In this document: in pieces, positions 19,183 to 28,334 of the stretch | Layout of the letters: every line of letters starts with the position of its first letter | How positions within the stretch are numbered: the stretch's first letter is position 1 | Position numbers and translations under genes: made by a program | Notes under the pieces: generated by a model | Seen by the model: only the letters and a program-made list of their open reading frames with translations | Told to the model about the DNA's origin: nothing | Database searches by the model: none | Assembly: GCA_023665365.1 (NCBI GenBank) | Contig: JAMPEA010000005.1 | Location: forward strand, 21,574-85,573 | Origin: Bacillota bacterium | GTDB lineage: Bacteria > Bacillota > Clostridia > Christensenellales > CAG-917 | Direction of reading: 5' to 3' | DNA length: 64,000 nucleotides

Positions 19183-21768
19183 ATGGCTAACATAAGAGAC
19201 GATAAAAACAACGAATATATTCAACATATCGCCAACTCCACGGTCAAGGACATCGAAATCAACGGCGAGCTGAAAAAATCTTTCATATCCTACGCGATGG
19301 CGGTCAACGTATCGCGCGCAATCCCCGACGTGCGCGACGGCTTGAAGCCTGTGCATAGGCGTATACTTTACGCTATGAGCGAGCTGGGGCTCACTCCCGA
19401 CAAGCCCTACCGCAAGTGCGCTATGGTCGTAGGCGAGGTGTTGGGCAAGTATCACCCCCACGGCGACAGCTCGGTTTACGACGCGCTCGTCCGCTTGGCG
19501 CAGGACTTCTCCATACGCTGTCCGCTTATCGACGGACACGGCAACTTCGGCTCGGTTGACGGCGACCCCGCCGCGGCGTACAGATACACAGAGGCGAGGC
19601 TTTCCAAAATCGCGCTCGAAATGATAAGGGACATCGACAAAAAGACCGTCGATTTCTATCCCAACTTCGACGACACGCGCGAACAGCCCGTAGTTTTGCC
19701 TTCGCGCTTTCCCAATTTGCTCGTAAACGGCTCGGACGGCATCGCGGTCGGCATGGCGACTTCTATCCCGCCGCACAACCTCGGCGAGGTCATAGACGCA
19801 ACCGTCGCGCTTATGCGCAATCCCGACGCGACCGTTGACGACCTTATGGAATTTATCCCCGCTCCGGACTTCCCCACGGGCGCGCTCGTGCTCGGCAGAG
19901 GCTCGATTAAGCAAGCGTACCGCACCGGTCGCGGCATGGCTATACTGCGCGCTAAGGCGGAAATCGAGGAGCTCGCAAACGGCAAGAGCCGCATTATCGT
20001 CACCGAGATACCCTATCAGGTCAACAAGGCGCTCCTCATCGAGAATATTGCCGACCAAGTAAAGGACAAGCGTCTCGAAGGTATTGCGGATTTGAGAGAG
20101 GAAACCGACCGCCACGGCATGCGTATCGTCATCGAGCTTAAAAAGGACGTCAACGCGCAGGTGTTGCTCAATCAGCTTTACAAGCAGACGGCGATGCAGA
20201 CGAATTTCAGTATGATTATGCTCGCGCTCGTTGACGGGGTGCCGCGCATACTCAACCTCAAAGAGATACTCAACTGCTATATCGCGCACCAAAAGGACGT
20301 TATCGTCCGCCGCACGCGCTTCGACCTCGAAAAGGCGCAGGAGCGTCAACATATACTGCAAGGCTTGCATATCGCGCTTGAAAATATCGACGCGGTGGTC
20401 GAGCTTCTCAAAAAATCCCGCGACCGCCAAGACGCTATCGCTAAACTTATGGAAAACTATCTGCTGTCCGAAAAGCAGTCGGTGGCAATCCTCGATATGC
20501 GTCTGCAACGCTTGACGGGGCTCGAAGTTGAGAAAATCAACAACGAACTCGCCGAACTCGATAAGCAAATCGAATATTATAACTTCGTGCTGTCTAACGA
20601 CGAGGAAGTCGCGGCAATCGTCATCAAGGAACTTAGCGAGATTAAGGAAAGATACGGCACGCCGAGGCTTTCGGAGCTCACCTACGACTACGGCGACATA
20701 GACATAGAGGATTTGATCGAGCGCGAGGACGTGGTTATCTCGATGACGCACGGCGGCTATATCAAGCGCATCCCCGTCGCAGAGTACAAGGCTCAGCACC
20801 GCGGCGGAATGGGCGTCACGGCGCATAAGGCGAAAGATGAGGACTTCGTAGAAAAAATATTCACCTCCAACACGCACGAGCAACTTATGTTCTTTACAAA
20901 CCTCGGAAAGACGTTCACGTTAAAGGCGTACGAAATCCCCGAGGCGAGCCGCAACGCGCGCGGCAGGGCGGCGGTCAATCTGTTACAGCTCGAACAGGGT
21001 GAGAAGATACAGGCGTTCCTCAAAGTCCCCGAGGACAGAGAAAACAAGTTCCTCATGCTTGCGACAAAGAAAGGTCTTATCAAAAAGACTCCGCTTTCCG
21101 AGTTCGACTCAATCAAACGCAACGGCAAGATTGCAATCAAGTTCAACGATGACGACGAGCTTATCGACGCGGTCATCACAGACGGCGACAGCGAGCTTAT
21201 CGTCGCGTCCGACAAGGGCATGACGATACACTTCCACGAAAGCTGCGTCCGTCCGATGGGCAGAACGGCGATGGGCGTCAAGGCGATGAACCTCGCTAAG
21301 GGCGCGAAGGTCGTATCCTTCACCGCGGTCAAGGCGGGCGACGAAATCCTCACCGTCACGACAAATGGCTACGGCAAGCGCAGTGACATCGAGGAGTATC
21401 CGTTGCAGGGCAGAGCGGGCAAGGGCGTCCGCGCGGGCGTGTTCAACAGCCGCACAGGCTCGCTCGTGAGCTTGAAGGTTATCCCCGCCGACACCGACGT
21501 GATGATGATAACCGACACGGGCGTAATCATCCGCGTACAGGCAGACGAAATCAGCAAGATTGGCAGAAATACGCAGGGCGTGCGCATAATGAAGCTCAAA
21601 GACAACAAGATTAACGTTATGGCTGTTGCGCTCACGCCTCACGAGGACGAGGAGCCTGAGGCGGAAGAATCGGCTGACGGCGCGGCTGTGGACGGAGCGG
21701 AGACGACCGAGAGCGTCGAAACGACCGTGGCGGCGGAAACCGCAACGACCGAGACTGTGACGGAATAA
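19183..21768 (+). CDS. gyrA: DNA gyrase subunit A
   Basis: 861 residues. Winged-helix breakage-reunion domain with catalytic Tyr135 in [10 protein letters not shown]; the quinolone-determining region reads [10 protein letters not shown] with Ser96 and Asp100 in the susceptible-type positions. C-terminal beta-pinwheel with the GyrA-box-like GRAGKGVR (QRGGKG-type) near 742. The last ~40 residues are a Glu/Ala/Thr-rich tail. AGGAGGA lies before the ATG. A terminator follows. Confidence 0.98.
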   Translation: MANIRDDKNNEYIQHIANSTVKDIEINGELKKSFISYAMAVNVSRAIPDVRDGLKPVHRRILYAMSELGLTPDKPYRKCAMVVGEVLGKYHPHGDSSVYDALVRLAQDFSIRCPLIDGHGNFGSVDGDPAAAYRYTEARLSKIALEMIRDIDKKTVDFYPNFDDTREQPVVLPSRFPNLLVNGSDGIAVGMATSIPPHNLGEVIDATVALMRNPDATVDDLMEFIPAPDFPTGALVLGRGSIKQAYRTGRGMAILRAKAEIEELANGKSRIIVTEIPYQVNKALLIENIADQVKDKRLEGIADLREETDRHGMRIVIELKKDVNAQVLLNQLYKQTAMQTNFSMIMLALVDGVPRILNLKEILNCYIAHQKDVIVRRTRFDLEKAQERQHILQGLHIALENIDAVVELLKKSRDRQDAIAKLMENYLLSEKQSVAILDMRLQRLTGLEVEKINNELAELDKQIEYYNFVLSNDEEVAAIVIKELSEIKERYGTPRLSELTYDYGDIDIEDLIEREDVVISMTHGGYIKRIPVAEYKAQHRGGMGVTAHKAKDEDFVEKIFTSNTHEQLMFFTNLGKTFTLKAYEIPEASRNARGRAAVNLLQLEQGEKIQAFLKVPEDRENKFLMLATKKGLIKKTPLSEFDSIKRNGKIAIKFNDDDELIDAVITDGDSELIVASDKGMTIHFHESCVRPMGRTAMGVKAMNLAKGAKVVSFTAVKAGDEILTVTTNGYGKRSDIEEYPLQGRAGKGVRAGVFNSRTGSLVSLKVIPADTDVMMITDTGVIIRVQADEISKIGRNTQGVRIMKLKDNKINVMAVALTPHEDEEPEAEESADGAAVDGAETTESVETTVAAETATTETVTE

Positions 21769-21796
21769 TCGCGTAATGCAAAAAAATTAAACTAAA

Positions 21797-21827
21797 AACA
21801 GCAGTTGAAAGACTGCTGTTTTTATTT
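21797..21827 (+). terminator. Rho-independent terminator after gyrA
   Basis: AACAGCAGT pairs with ACTGCTGTT across TGAAAG, then TTTATTT. Confidence 0.85.
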
Positions 21828-21861
21828 CCTTAAAGTTTGTGAACTCACTATCAAACAAAAT

Positions 21862-21964
21862 CCCCCTTAAAGAATAAGGGGGTAGGGGGATATGAGGAGT
21901 TTTCAGGTAAGGGGGTTCATAAGGGGGTATAGGGCGGACTCGGAAAACAGCCCTTACCCCCTTA
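21862..21964. repeat. C/G-run palindromic repeat, copy 1
   Basis: Starts with a CCCCCTTA...TAAGGGGG hairpin, continues GATATGAGGAGTTTTCAGG, then TAAGGGGG... pairing with ...CCCCCTTA at the end. Nearly identical copies at 49905-50008 and, cut short, 63839-63912. Confidence 0.9.
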
Positions 21965-21980
21965 ATAACGTGGTTACACC

Positions 21981-22682
21981 TTATGCGATATACGTTGATA
22001 CTGCTTTAATTACTGCGGGCAGAATTTCCTCGTATTTGCTAAGCCCTTTTTGCACTACGTCTGTAAAGCTGACGTACGCTCCGTCGTCGGCTCTATCCGA
22101 CACGACCTTTATCGACAGCAACGGAATTTCGTTTCTTAGACAAGCAATCGTAAGTCCTGCAAGTTCCATTTCGCAAATGTCGCAACCGAACTCCTCTCTT
22201 AGGGTCTTCTTCTTTTGTGAACTTGCGACGAACGCGTCCCCGCTTGCGACGGCGACTTTGCGCAGAGGCGCGTTAAGCGCCGCGTTTACGCAATCGACAA
22301 GCGCGCCGTCGAGATAAAAGTATATGTCCTTATTTTCGGAATACTGCCCGACGCGCACGTTATCGAGGACGGATACGTCGTATTGATAGTGGCAAACTCT
22401 GTCAGCTATCACAAGCTCGCCTACGCCTATTTCGGAGTTCAGCGAGCCGACAAAGCCGAAGTTGAGTATGCGCTCCACGCCGTAGAGGTCGGCAAGCAGT
22501 TGGACGGTCGCGGCGGAATTTATTTCGCCTACTCCGCCCGTTGCGAGGTAAATCACGTTGTCGCCGAGCGCTATCTTGCGGATTTCCGCTCCGCGCACCT
22601 TTTCTTCGGATTGTACGTTGCCCAGCTTCTTGTATATCGGCAACATTTCCTCCGCCATAGCGGTTATTATGCCTATTTTCAT
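21981..22682 (-). CDS. mtnN: 5'-methylthioadenosine/S-adenosylhomocysteine nucleosidase
   Basis: 233 residues, the normal MTAN length. Contains the catalytic Glu in AMAEEM (11-12), GGVGEINSAATV, VASGDAFVAS, the ribose-binding EMELAG (171-176) and the SDRADD motif with the acidic catalytic Asp (195-200). Cleaves adenine from methylthioadenosine and SAH, feeding methionine salvage and the activated methyl cycle. A promoter on the minus strand (22705-22733) sits back to back with that of rsmG. Methionine uptake genes are in the same window at 58-60 kb. Confidence 0.95.
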   Translation of the reverse strand: MKIGIITAMAEEMLPIYKKLGNVQSEEKVRGAEIRKIALGDNVIYLATGGVGEINSAATVQLLADLYGVERILNFGFVGSLNSEIGVGELVIADRVCHYQYDVSVLDNVRVGQYSENKDIYFYLDGALVDCVNAALNAPLRKVAVASGDAFVASSQKKKTLREEFGCDICEMELAGLTIACLRNEIPLLSIKVVSDRADDGAYVSFTDVVQKGLSKYEEILPAVIKAVSTYIA

Positions 22683-22704
22683 AAGTGCTTTCTCCTATAC
22701 GCAT

Positions 22705-22733
22705 ATATTAGCACATAAGAGTATAAATTTCAA
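22705..22733 (-). promoter_or_regulatory. mtnN promoter
   Basis: Minus-strand TTGAAA (22728-22733), 17-base spacer, TAATAT (22705-22710). Confidence 0.7.
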
Positions 22734-22737
22734 TCGC

Positions 22738-22766
22738 TTGCAATATCATTCGTTTGCTGTTAAAAT
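22738..22766 (+). promoter_or_regulatory. rsmG promoter giving a probable leaderless mRNA
   Basis: TTGCAA 22738-22743, 17-base spacer, TAAAAT 22761-22766. The expected start point seven bases on is A22773, the first base of the ATG; no ribosome site exists. Confidence 0.7.
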
Positions 22767-22772
22767 CAAACT

Positions 22773-23465
22773 ATGTCGAATTCGGATTTGCTCAAAGCAT
22801 ATTTAGCTCAAATCGGGCTAAGTTTAGACGACGGAAAAATCGCCGCGCTGTTATCCTATTGCGATTTGGTGCTTGAAGCAAACAAGCAGTTTAATCTGAC
22901 CGCAATCACCGATATGAACGAGTTTTTTATAAAGCACGTGACGGACTCGCTTTTAGGCGCGTCGGAGATACCGAGCGGCGCGCGGCTTTTGGATATAGGC
23001 GCGGGCGCTGGATTTCCGTCTATGCCGATTGCAATAGCCCGTCCCGACGTTTGCGTGACCGCGCTCGATTCCACCGCAAAAAAGATGAGATTTGTGGAGC
23101 AAAGCGCAAAATCCATAGGAATAGATAACCTAAAAACCGTTGCGGGCAGGGCGGAGGAGCAATCCGCGCTTTTTGGCAAGTTCGACGTGGTTACTGCGCG
23201 CGCCGTCTCGTCCTTGCCGATTTTACTTGAACTCGCTATGCCTATGCTTAAAGTCGGCGGACGCTTTCTTGCCTACAAGACCGACGAGAGCGAATTGCCT
23301 CTTGCGAGTAACGCCCTCAAAACGCTTTGCGCAAAGCATATCCGCACCAAGTTTGCCTCGCTCCCCAACGGCGACGGCAGGGCAATCCTCGTCTTTGAAA
23401 AGATTGCAAAAACGCCGCCCCAATATCCCCGACAGTATGGCGCGATAAAACGCAAGCCACTCTAA
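22773..23465 (+). CDS. rsmG: 16S rRNA (guanine527-N7)-methyltransferase
   Basis: 230 residues. Class I SAM-binding fold with LLDIGAGAGFPSMPIAIARPD, the motif-I glycine loop, and the RsmG-typical VTARAVSSLPILLELAMPMLKVGGRFLAYK. N-terminal NKQFNLTAITDMNEFFIKHVTDSL is also characteristic. Methylates G527 of 16S rRNA. Normally close to parAB; here separated by gyrBA. The TAA stop forms the start of a long repeat hairpin. Confidence 0.95.
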   Translation: MSNSDLLKAYLAQIGLSLDDGKIAALLSYCDLVLEANKQFNLTAITDMNEFFIKHVTDSLLGASEIPSGARLLDIGAGAGFPSMPIAIARPDVCVTALDSTAKKMRFVEQSAKSIGIDNLKTVAGRAEEQSALFGKFDVVTARAVSSLPILLELAMPMLKVGGRFLAYKTDESELPLASNALKTLCAKHIRTKFASLPNGDGRAILVFEKIAKTPPQYPRQYGAIKRKPL

Positions 23466-23710
23466 AACCTCGCAATTTGCATTGATACTGCGTCAAACGA
23501 AAAAATTTGTACTGTTTTGAAAGCACCCACATATAAAATGTGAGCGCTTTTCCTTTCAGTAAAAATTTTTTCTTTCTACCGCACAAAACATTTTTGCTAA
23601 GATTTTTTAAAATATTACGCAAAAATCTTTTGCTTGGTGTTGTGTTCTACATGCGCAGGGTTGCTTGCAAAAGTGTTTTTCCTTGTCTGAACGCAAATTG
23701 CGAGGTTTTT
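23463..23710. repeat. Stop-anchored long hairpin repeat, copy A (rsmG)
   Basis: Begins with the TAA of rsmG: TAAAACCTCGCAATTT, then the conserved TTGATACTGCGTCAAA; ends CTTTTCCTTGTCTGAACG, AAATTGCGAGGTTTT. Outer arms are complementary. The middle contains nested hairpins, including an A/T-rich repeat (23577-23638) shared with three other places. A further half-arm (TACTGCATC...ACAAGGTTTTG) follows to 23761. Confidence 0.88.
23577..23638 (-). repeat. A/T-rich hairpin repeat nested in copy A
   Basis: On the minus strand CCAAGCAAAAGATTTTTGCG ... GCAAAAATGTTTTGTGCGG; outer arms CAAAAGATTTTTGC and GCAAAAATGTTTTG pair. Other copies at 27671-27733 (-), 45668-45733 (+), 60600-60661 (+). Confidence 0.85.
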
Positions 23711-23878
23711 AAAAAGGAAAATTGTCCTTTCGCGTACTGCATCTAAAATACAAGGTTTTGCAAACGTTTGGTCTTTCGCGTACGTAACACGCAAATTTCG
23801 GCTAATATTCAAAGATAATCAAAATCAGCCGAAATTTTTTAAATAATCGAGTGATAAAACACTTGGATTGTTGCAAAC

Positions 23879-23906
23879 AAAAACCGCAGGTAACCTGCGG
23901 TTTTTG
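23879..23906. terminator. Bidirectional terminator
   Basis: AAAACCGCAGG pairs with CCTGCGGTTTT across TAA, flanked by A and T runs; ends the lipoprotein transcript from the right. Confidence 0.75.
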
Positions 23907-23943
23907 CATAGCGATTTTATAGAATGCATAAACAAGCGGTGAT

Positions 23944-25386
23944 TTATTTTTCCGTAGCTAATTCTTTGAAATTACTGCATTCTTGGGGAATTGAAACGCT
24001 TACGTCGTTTAGATTGATATACACCGACCAATAATCTATATCCGTCTCGGGGTCTATTATTGTTATGAAAATCCGATAGTAATTGTCATCAACTTCAATG
24101 TCGTCGATTTTAAAACGATTCTCGTCTAAGTTTACCGAAATTACATTCAATAGTGTAGAAATGCAGTTTATATAAGACTCATCTAATTCGTCTTGCGAGA
24201 TATTACTTTTTTGAGTCTTAGTGTACTCCCAATCGCCATTTGTATCCATTGAAATAAAATAAACCCATTCCTGTTCTATTACATAATATGATCGCTCGTA
24301 TCCGCTCGCCGAATTTGAAACGTAATAAAAACAAACGCCGTTGTTGTATTCATAGCGATACGAGCTGCCATCTAAACTTACCGAAATGGAGTATGAGTCA
24401 TAGGTTGCCTCGGACAGGTCTTCAACCACGTCTTCCCAGTGTATAACGTGAGAATACTTTTCTTCCAGATATATAAACATTTCATCGCCGACGGGGGTGA
24501 TATAACTTTCATCGGTATATTCTGTTCCGATTTTATCCGCTTCGGCTAATAGATAAGGATAGACATCGTTTTTATCGGAATAATATTTAATTGAAGTCCC
24601 AATCTCGGTAGTTTTGGTCATCGTGTGCATATCAAAATCATATCCTTGGTTGGGGTGCTTGGTCATTCCGCCGCCGCTTGCGGAATATTCTTCCGACAGA
24701 GAGATTGTATAATTGGCTTTTAAAAATTCCACTGCCTGTTGAGATATAACGTCATTGGGAATTTGATATTGCGACAGCTCGTCGTACTCACCCGCTTCCA
24801 TCTCGGCTATTACCCAATTTTTATCTTGAATATAAACGGCGTTTGGGACTTCCGTGTATTCTTTCATAGTTTCAAAGTTCTCGGCGGCGTGTTCCTCTGT
24901 ATCGAACATAAACACGTGCACGAAAAATGACATTTCCACGTCATCATCGGGAAGTTCTTCCGAACCCATCGCGTAGAAAAATCCAATACAGCCTTCGGCA
25001 AGGTCGCTCATATCGATAAACGAACAGTATGTTTCCTTATCGGGTGCGTCGTATGAAAGCATAAATGCAATCAGATTTTCACCTTTTACTTGCGGGCTTT
25101 GGTCGTCATCTCCGCTTGGAGTATCGTCTCCGCCTGGGGTTACCCCACCGCCGCTTGGAGTGTCTCCGCCAGGGGTCACTCCGCCACCACTCGGAGTATC
25201 ACTGCCACTTGGAGTATCACTCCCACTCGGGGTATCGCCGCCGATACTTGGAGTGTCGTTGTTTCCGTCGTTGTCATTCGTGCCTTTATCGCCGCAGGCG
25301 ACGAGGCAAGTTGCCAAGCAGATTATCAATATAAGCGATAGGCATATTGATAAAATGCGAAAGCGTTTGTGCGTTCTTTTGTTCAT
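23944..25386 (-). CDS. Putative lipoprotein with Gly/Ser/Thr/Pro repeat linker
   Basis: 480 residues. Positively charged start MNKRTHKRFR, hydrophobic core and lipobox LVAC with lipidated Cys around residue 30. A linker of DTPSGSDTPSG and GGGVTPGG repeats (about 40-90) follows, then an acidic globular domain rich in Tyr and Trp with no recognisable motif. Exported and membrane-anchored. GGGAGGTATT before ATG 25386 decides the start over an upstream ATG at 25440. The repeat linker keeps the domain away from the membrane. Function unknown. Confidence 0.75.
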   Translation of the reverse strand: MNKRTHKRFRILSICLSLILIICLATCLVACGDKGTNDNDGNNDTPSIGGDTPSGSDTPSGSDTPSGGGVTPGGDTPSGGGVTPGGDDTPSGDDDQSPQVKGENLIAFMLSYDAPDKETYCSFIDMSDLAEGCIGFFYAMGSEELPDDDVEMSFFVHVFMFDTEEHAAENFETMKEYTEVPNAVYIQDKNWVIAEMEAGEYDELSQYQIPNDVISQQAVEFLKANYTISLSEEYSASGGGMTKHPNQGYDFDMHTMTKTTEIGTSIKYYSDKNDVYPYLLAEADKIGTEYTDESYITPVGDEMFIYLEEKYSHVIHWEDVVEDLSEATYDSYSISVSLDGSSYRYEYNNGVCFYYVSNSASGYERSYYVIEQEWVYFISMDTNGDWEYTKTQKSNISQDELDESYINCISTLLNVISVNLDENRFKIDDIEVDDNYYRIFITIIDPETDIDYWSVYINLNDVSVSIPQECSNFKELATEK

Positions 25387-25502
25387 AATACCTCCCATCG
25401 GCAAAGTTGGATTTTGTGGGATTTGCCGATATATTTTCATCTATCGGCGCAATAAAAAAGTGCGCCACATTCGTGACGCACACAGTAGCGCATCCGAATG
25501 TT

Positions 25503-25616
25503 GTCACACAAGCTATATTGGGATATTGCATCAGCCAAACCAAATATAAAAGGATACACCAAACTGCCAACAGGTAGTTTGACCAATGCATAAAATATTA
25601 AACTTGTGTGACGGAA
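25503..25616. repeat. Structured intergenic element (imperfect long hairpin)
   Basis: TCACACAAG near 25504 pairs with CTTGTGTGA near 25610; inside, TTGCAT and ATGCA-type segments and an AAACTGCC/GGTAGTTT hairpin (about 25560-25582) also pair. The region 25441-25503 carries a smaller hairpin GTGCG...CGCAC. No coding potential; possibly another member of the palindromic repeats. Confidence 0.5.
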
Positions 25617-25715
25617 GTATTTTAGCATATCGCGGCGGAGTTTGTAAATAACAAATTGTAAGTCGATATATCGCTTTTAATAGATATAATAAATTCAAAA
25701 AATATGCGGGGATTA

Positions 25716-25744
25716 TTGCAAACGCAAATTCCCTGTGCTATACT
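25716..25744 (+). promoter_or_regulatory. Promoter of the flavodiiron gene
   Basis: TTGCAA 25716-25721, 17-base spacer, TATACT 25739-25744. Confidence 0.75.
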
Positions 25745-25772
25745 TTTGGCGAAAAATTTATCGGAGGCATAT

Positions 25773-27560
25773 ATGGTTATCACAAACGATATTAAATACG
25801 TCGGCGTAAACGACCACGACGTTGACTTGTTTGAGGGTCAGTACGTTGTCGAAAACGGAATGGCGTACAACTCTTACGTAGTTTTGGACGAAAAGATTGC
25901 GGTGTTCGACACCGTAGACGCGCGCTTCGGCGAGCAATGGCTCGGCAATATCGCAAGCGTACTCGGCGGCAAAAAGCCGACCTACCTTGTCGTACAGCAT
26001 ATGGAGCCCGACCACTCCGCGAATATTGTAAAGTTTATGGACGCCTATCCCGCGGCGACAATAGTTTCCTCGCAGAAAGCGTTTAAGATGATGGAGCAGT
26101 TTTTCGGCACGGATTTTTCCTCGCGCCGCATCGTCGTAGGCGAGGGGAGTACGCTGACGCTTGGCAAACACAATCTCGCGTTCGTAGCCGCGCCCATGGT
26201 ACACTGGCCCGAAGTCATCGTGACGTACGACTCGACGGATAAGGTTTTGTTTTCGGCGGACGGCTTCGGCAAGTTCGGTGCGCTCGACGTCGACGAGGAC
26301 TGGGCTTGCGAGGCAAGACGTTACTATTTTGGCATCGTAGGCAAGTACGGCGCGCAGGTGCAGGCTCTGCTCAAAAAGGCGGCGGGGCTGGATATACAAA
26401 TCATCTGCCCATTGCACGGACCTGTCCTCACCGAAAACTTGGGATATTATCTCAATCTCTACAACACGTGGTCGTCCTATCAGGCGGAAAAGGACGGCAT
26501 CGTCATTGCGTACACGTCCGTTTACGGACACACCAAAGCCGCCGTCGAGTTGCTCGCCGAGAAACTCGAACAAAAGGGCTGTGAACACGTCGCTCTTTTC
26601 GACCTCGCCCGCGATGATATGGCGGAAGCCGTCGAGGACGCGTTTAAGTACAGTAAAATTGTGCTTGCAACCACTACGTATAACGCAGATATTTTCCCGT
26701 TTATGAGGGAGTTTATCAATCATCTAACCGAGCGGAATTTCCAAAATAGGCACGTCGCGTTTATCGAAAACGGAAGCTGGGCGCCTCTTGCTACAAAAGT
26801 GATGAAAGGCATGCTCGAAAACTGCAAAAATCTCACCTATGCCGAAAATACCGTCCGAATTACGTCCGCGCTCAACGCCGAGTCGTCTGCGCAGATTGAG
26901 TCTTTGGCAAGCGAGCTTTGCCGCGACTACGTCGCACGCTCCGAGTCCGCCGATAAAAACGATTTGAGTGCGCTTTTCAATATCGGCTACGGCTTGTACG
27001 TCGTCACTTCCCGCGACGGCGACAAGGATAACGGGCTTATCGTAAACACCGTGACCCAACTCACCAATTCGCCAAATCGCATCGGCGTTGCTATCAATAA
27101 AGCCAACTACTCGCACGAGATTATCAAAAAGACGGGCGTGCTCAACGTCAACTGCCTGTCCGTCGAAGCTCCGTTTGCCGTGTTCGAGCAGTTCGGCTTC
27201 CATAGCGGCAGAAATACGGATAAGTTCGCCGATTGCGAACAGCTTCTGCGCTCCGATAACGGCGTAGTGTTTTTGCCAAGATATATCAACTCCTTTATGT
27301 CCCTCAAAGTCGAGAGATATATCGACCTCGACACGCACGGCATGTTTGTCTGCGCCGTCACCGAGTCCCGCGTCATCGAGCCGACCGAAACCATGACCTA
27401 TACCTATTATCAAAACCACGTCAAGCCCCGTCCTCAAACCGAGGGCAAAAAAGGCTACGTTTGCAAAGTTTGCGGCTACGTCTACGACGGCGATACGCTC
27501 CCTGATGATTTTGTTTGTCCTCTTTGCAAGCATGGCGTCGCCGACTTTGAAAAACTCTAA
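25773..27560 (+). CDS. Flavodiiron protein fused to flavin reductase and rubredoxin domains
   Basis: 595 residues in four modules: metallo-beta-lactamase-type diiron domain with HMEPDHSAN (His76, Glu78, Asp80, His81 as ligands) and later VHWPEV; FMN-binding flavodoxin domain from about 250 (AYTSVYGHTKAA); a flavin-reductase-like domain (about 405-550, NIGYGLYVVTSRDGDKDN); and a C-terminal rubredoxin with CKVCGYVYDG and CPLC (561-595). Reduces O2 to water, or NO to N2O, in anaerobes; the fused modules would bring reducing equivalents to the diiron site in one chain. CGGAGG marks ATG 25773. The TAA begins a repeat hairpin. Confidence 0.93.
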   Translation: MVITNDIKYVGVNDHDVDLFEGQYVVENGMAYNSYVVLDEKIAVFDTVDARFGEQWLGNIASVLGGKKPTYLVVQHMEPDHSANIVKFMDAYPAATIVSSQKAFKMMEQFFGTDFSSRRIVVGEGSTLTLGKHNLAFVAAPMVHWPEVIVTYDSTDKVLFSADGFGKFGALDVDEDWACEARRYYFGIVGKYGAQVQALLKKAAGLDIQIICPLHGPVLTENLGYYLNLYNTWSSYQAEKDGIVIAYTSVYGHTKAAVELLAEKLEQKGCEHVALFDLARDDMAEAVEDAFKYSKIVLATTTYNADIFPFMREFINHLTERNFQNRHVAFIENGSWAPLATKVMKGMLENCKNLTYAENTVRITSALNAESSAQIESLASELCRDYVARSESADKNDLSALFNIGYGLYVVTSRDGDKDNGLIVNTVTQLTNSPNRIGVAINKANYSHEIIKKTGVLNVNCLSVEAPFAVFEQFGFHSGRNTDKFADCEQLLRSDNGVVFLPRYINSFMSLKVERYIDLDTHGMFVCAVTESRVIEPTETMTYTYYQNHVKPRPQTEGKKGYVCKVCGYVYDGDTLPDDFVCPLCKHGVADFEKL

Positions 27561-27805
27561 AACGCGATAATTTGCGTTGATACTGCGTCAAACGAAAAAA
27601 TTTGTACTGTTTTGAAAGCACTCGCATATAAAATGTGAGTGCTTTTCCTTTCGGTAAAATTTTTTCGTTACTACCGCGCAAAACATTTTTGCTAAGATTT
27701 TTTCAAAATATCACGCAAAAATCTTTTGTTTGGTGTTGTGTTCTACACGTGCGAGGTTGTTCGCAAGGGCTTTTCCTTGTCTAAACATAAATTTATCGCG
27801 TTTTA
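27558..27805. repeat. Stop-anchored long hairpin repeat, copy B (flavodiiron gene)
   Basis: Starts TAAAACGCGATAATTT with the same TTGATACTGCGTCAAA core, ends CTTTTCCTTGTCTAAAC, AAATTTATCGCGTTTTA. Arms differ from copy A but remain complementary (CGCGATAA with TTATCGCG). An additional right arm AAATTATCGCGTTTTAC sits at 27871-27887. A/T-rich hairpin repeat nested at 27671-27733. Confidence 0.88.
27671..27733 (-). repeat. A/T-rich hairpin repeat nested in copy B
   Basis: Minus-strand copy of the CAAAAGATTTTTGC...GCAAAAATGTTTTG element. Confidence 0.85.
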
Positions 27806-27974
27806 CTAATTAGGCGGCGAATAATTCTTGGCTCCCCTCATCTAAATGCCGAGTTTTTCATCTTGTACGCAAATTATCGCGTTTTACAAATCTACTTAAA
27901 TTTTCCTTGTGATTTATTATCTTGCACATTATCTTGCACACTTTCTTGCACATATTTAAAGCAAACACGTTTTT

Positions 27975-28020
27975 TGATTGTTTTTTGTCAAATTTATAAT
28001 GTTTAACGACAATCTGTCGT
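27975..28020 (+). promoter_or_regulatory. Promoter with overlapping operator for the XRE gene
   Basis: TATAAT at 27995-28000 with a weak -35 (TTTGAT near 27973); the perfect palindrome ACGACA-ATC-TGTCGT (28006-28020) covers the expected transcription start, a normal place for an autorepressor. Confidence 0.55.
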
Positions 28021-28082
28021 AAGTGCTTACACGAGAGGAAATACATGATATGCTTTAACACGTTATTAAGGAGGCGGTGTGT

Positions 28083-28334
28083 ATGACGGTACAAGAAATT
28101 TTCGGAAGATTGTTGAAATATCAAATGGAAAAGCAGGGCGTTTCTATTGTTGATTTTGCAAAATACGCAGGCTTAACGCCCAAAACGATAGTCGGATATA
28201 TAAAAGGAAAAACTATTCCGCATAGTTCTATCTTAATATCGGCAAGCGAATATTTCCACGTTACGACCGATTATCTGCTTGGGCTTAAAGACGAGTTCGG
28301 CAACAAACTACAAAATCCCCCAGATTGGCAGTAG
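28083..28334 (+). CDS. XRE-family transcriptional regulator
   Basis: 83 residues, a single Cro/C1 helix-turn-helix: VSIVDFAKYAGLTPKTIVGYIKGK is the DNA-binding segment, followed by the usual SASEYFHVTTDYLLGL. AAGGAGG eight bases before ATG 28083 favours this start over GTG 28077. The gene's end overlaps the uppP 3' end by 27 bases on the opposite strand. A palindrome over its promoter suggests autoregulation; targets unknown. Confidence 0.85.
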   Translation: MTVQEIFGRLLKYQMEKQGVSIVDFAKYAGLTPKTIVGYIKGKTIPHSSILISASEYFHVTTDYLLGLKDEFGNKLQNPPDWQ

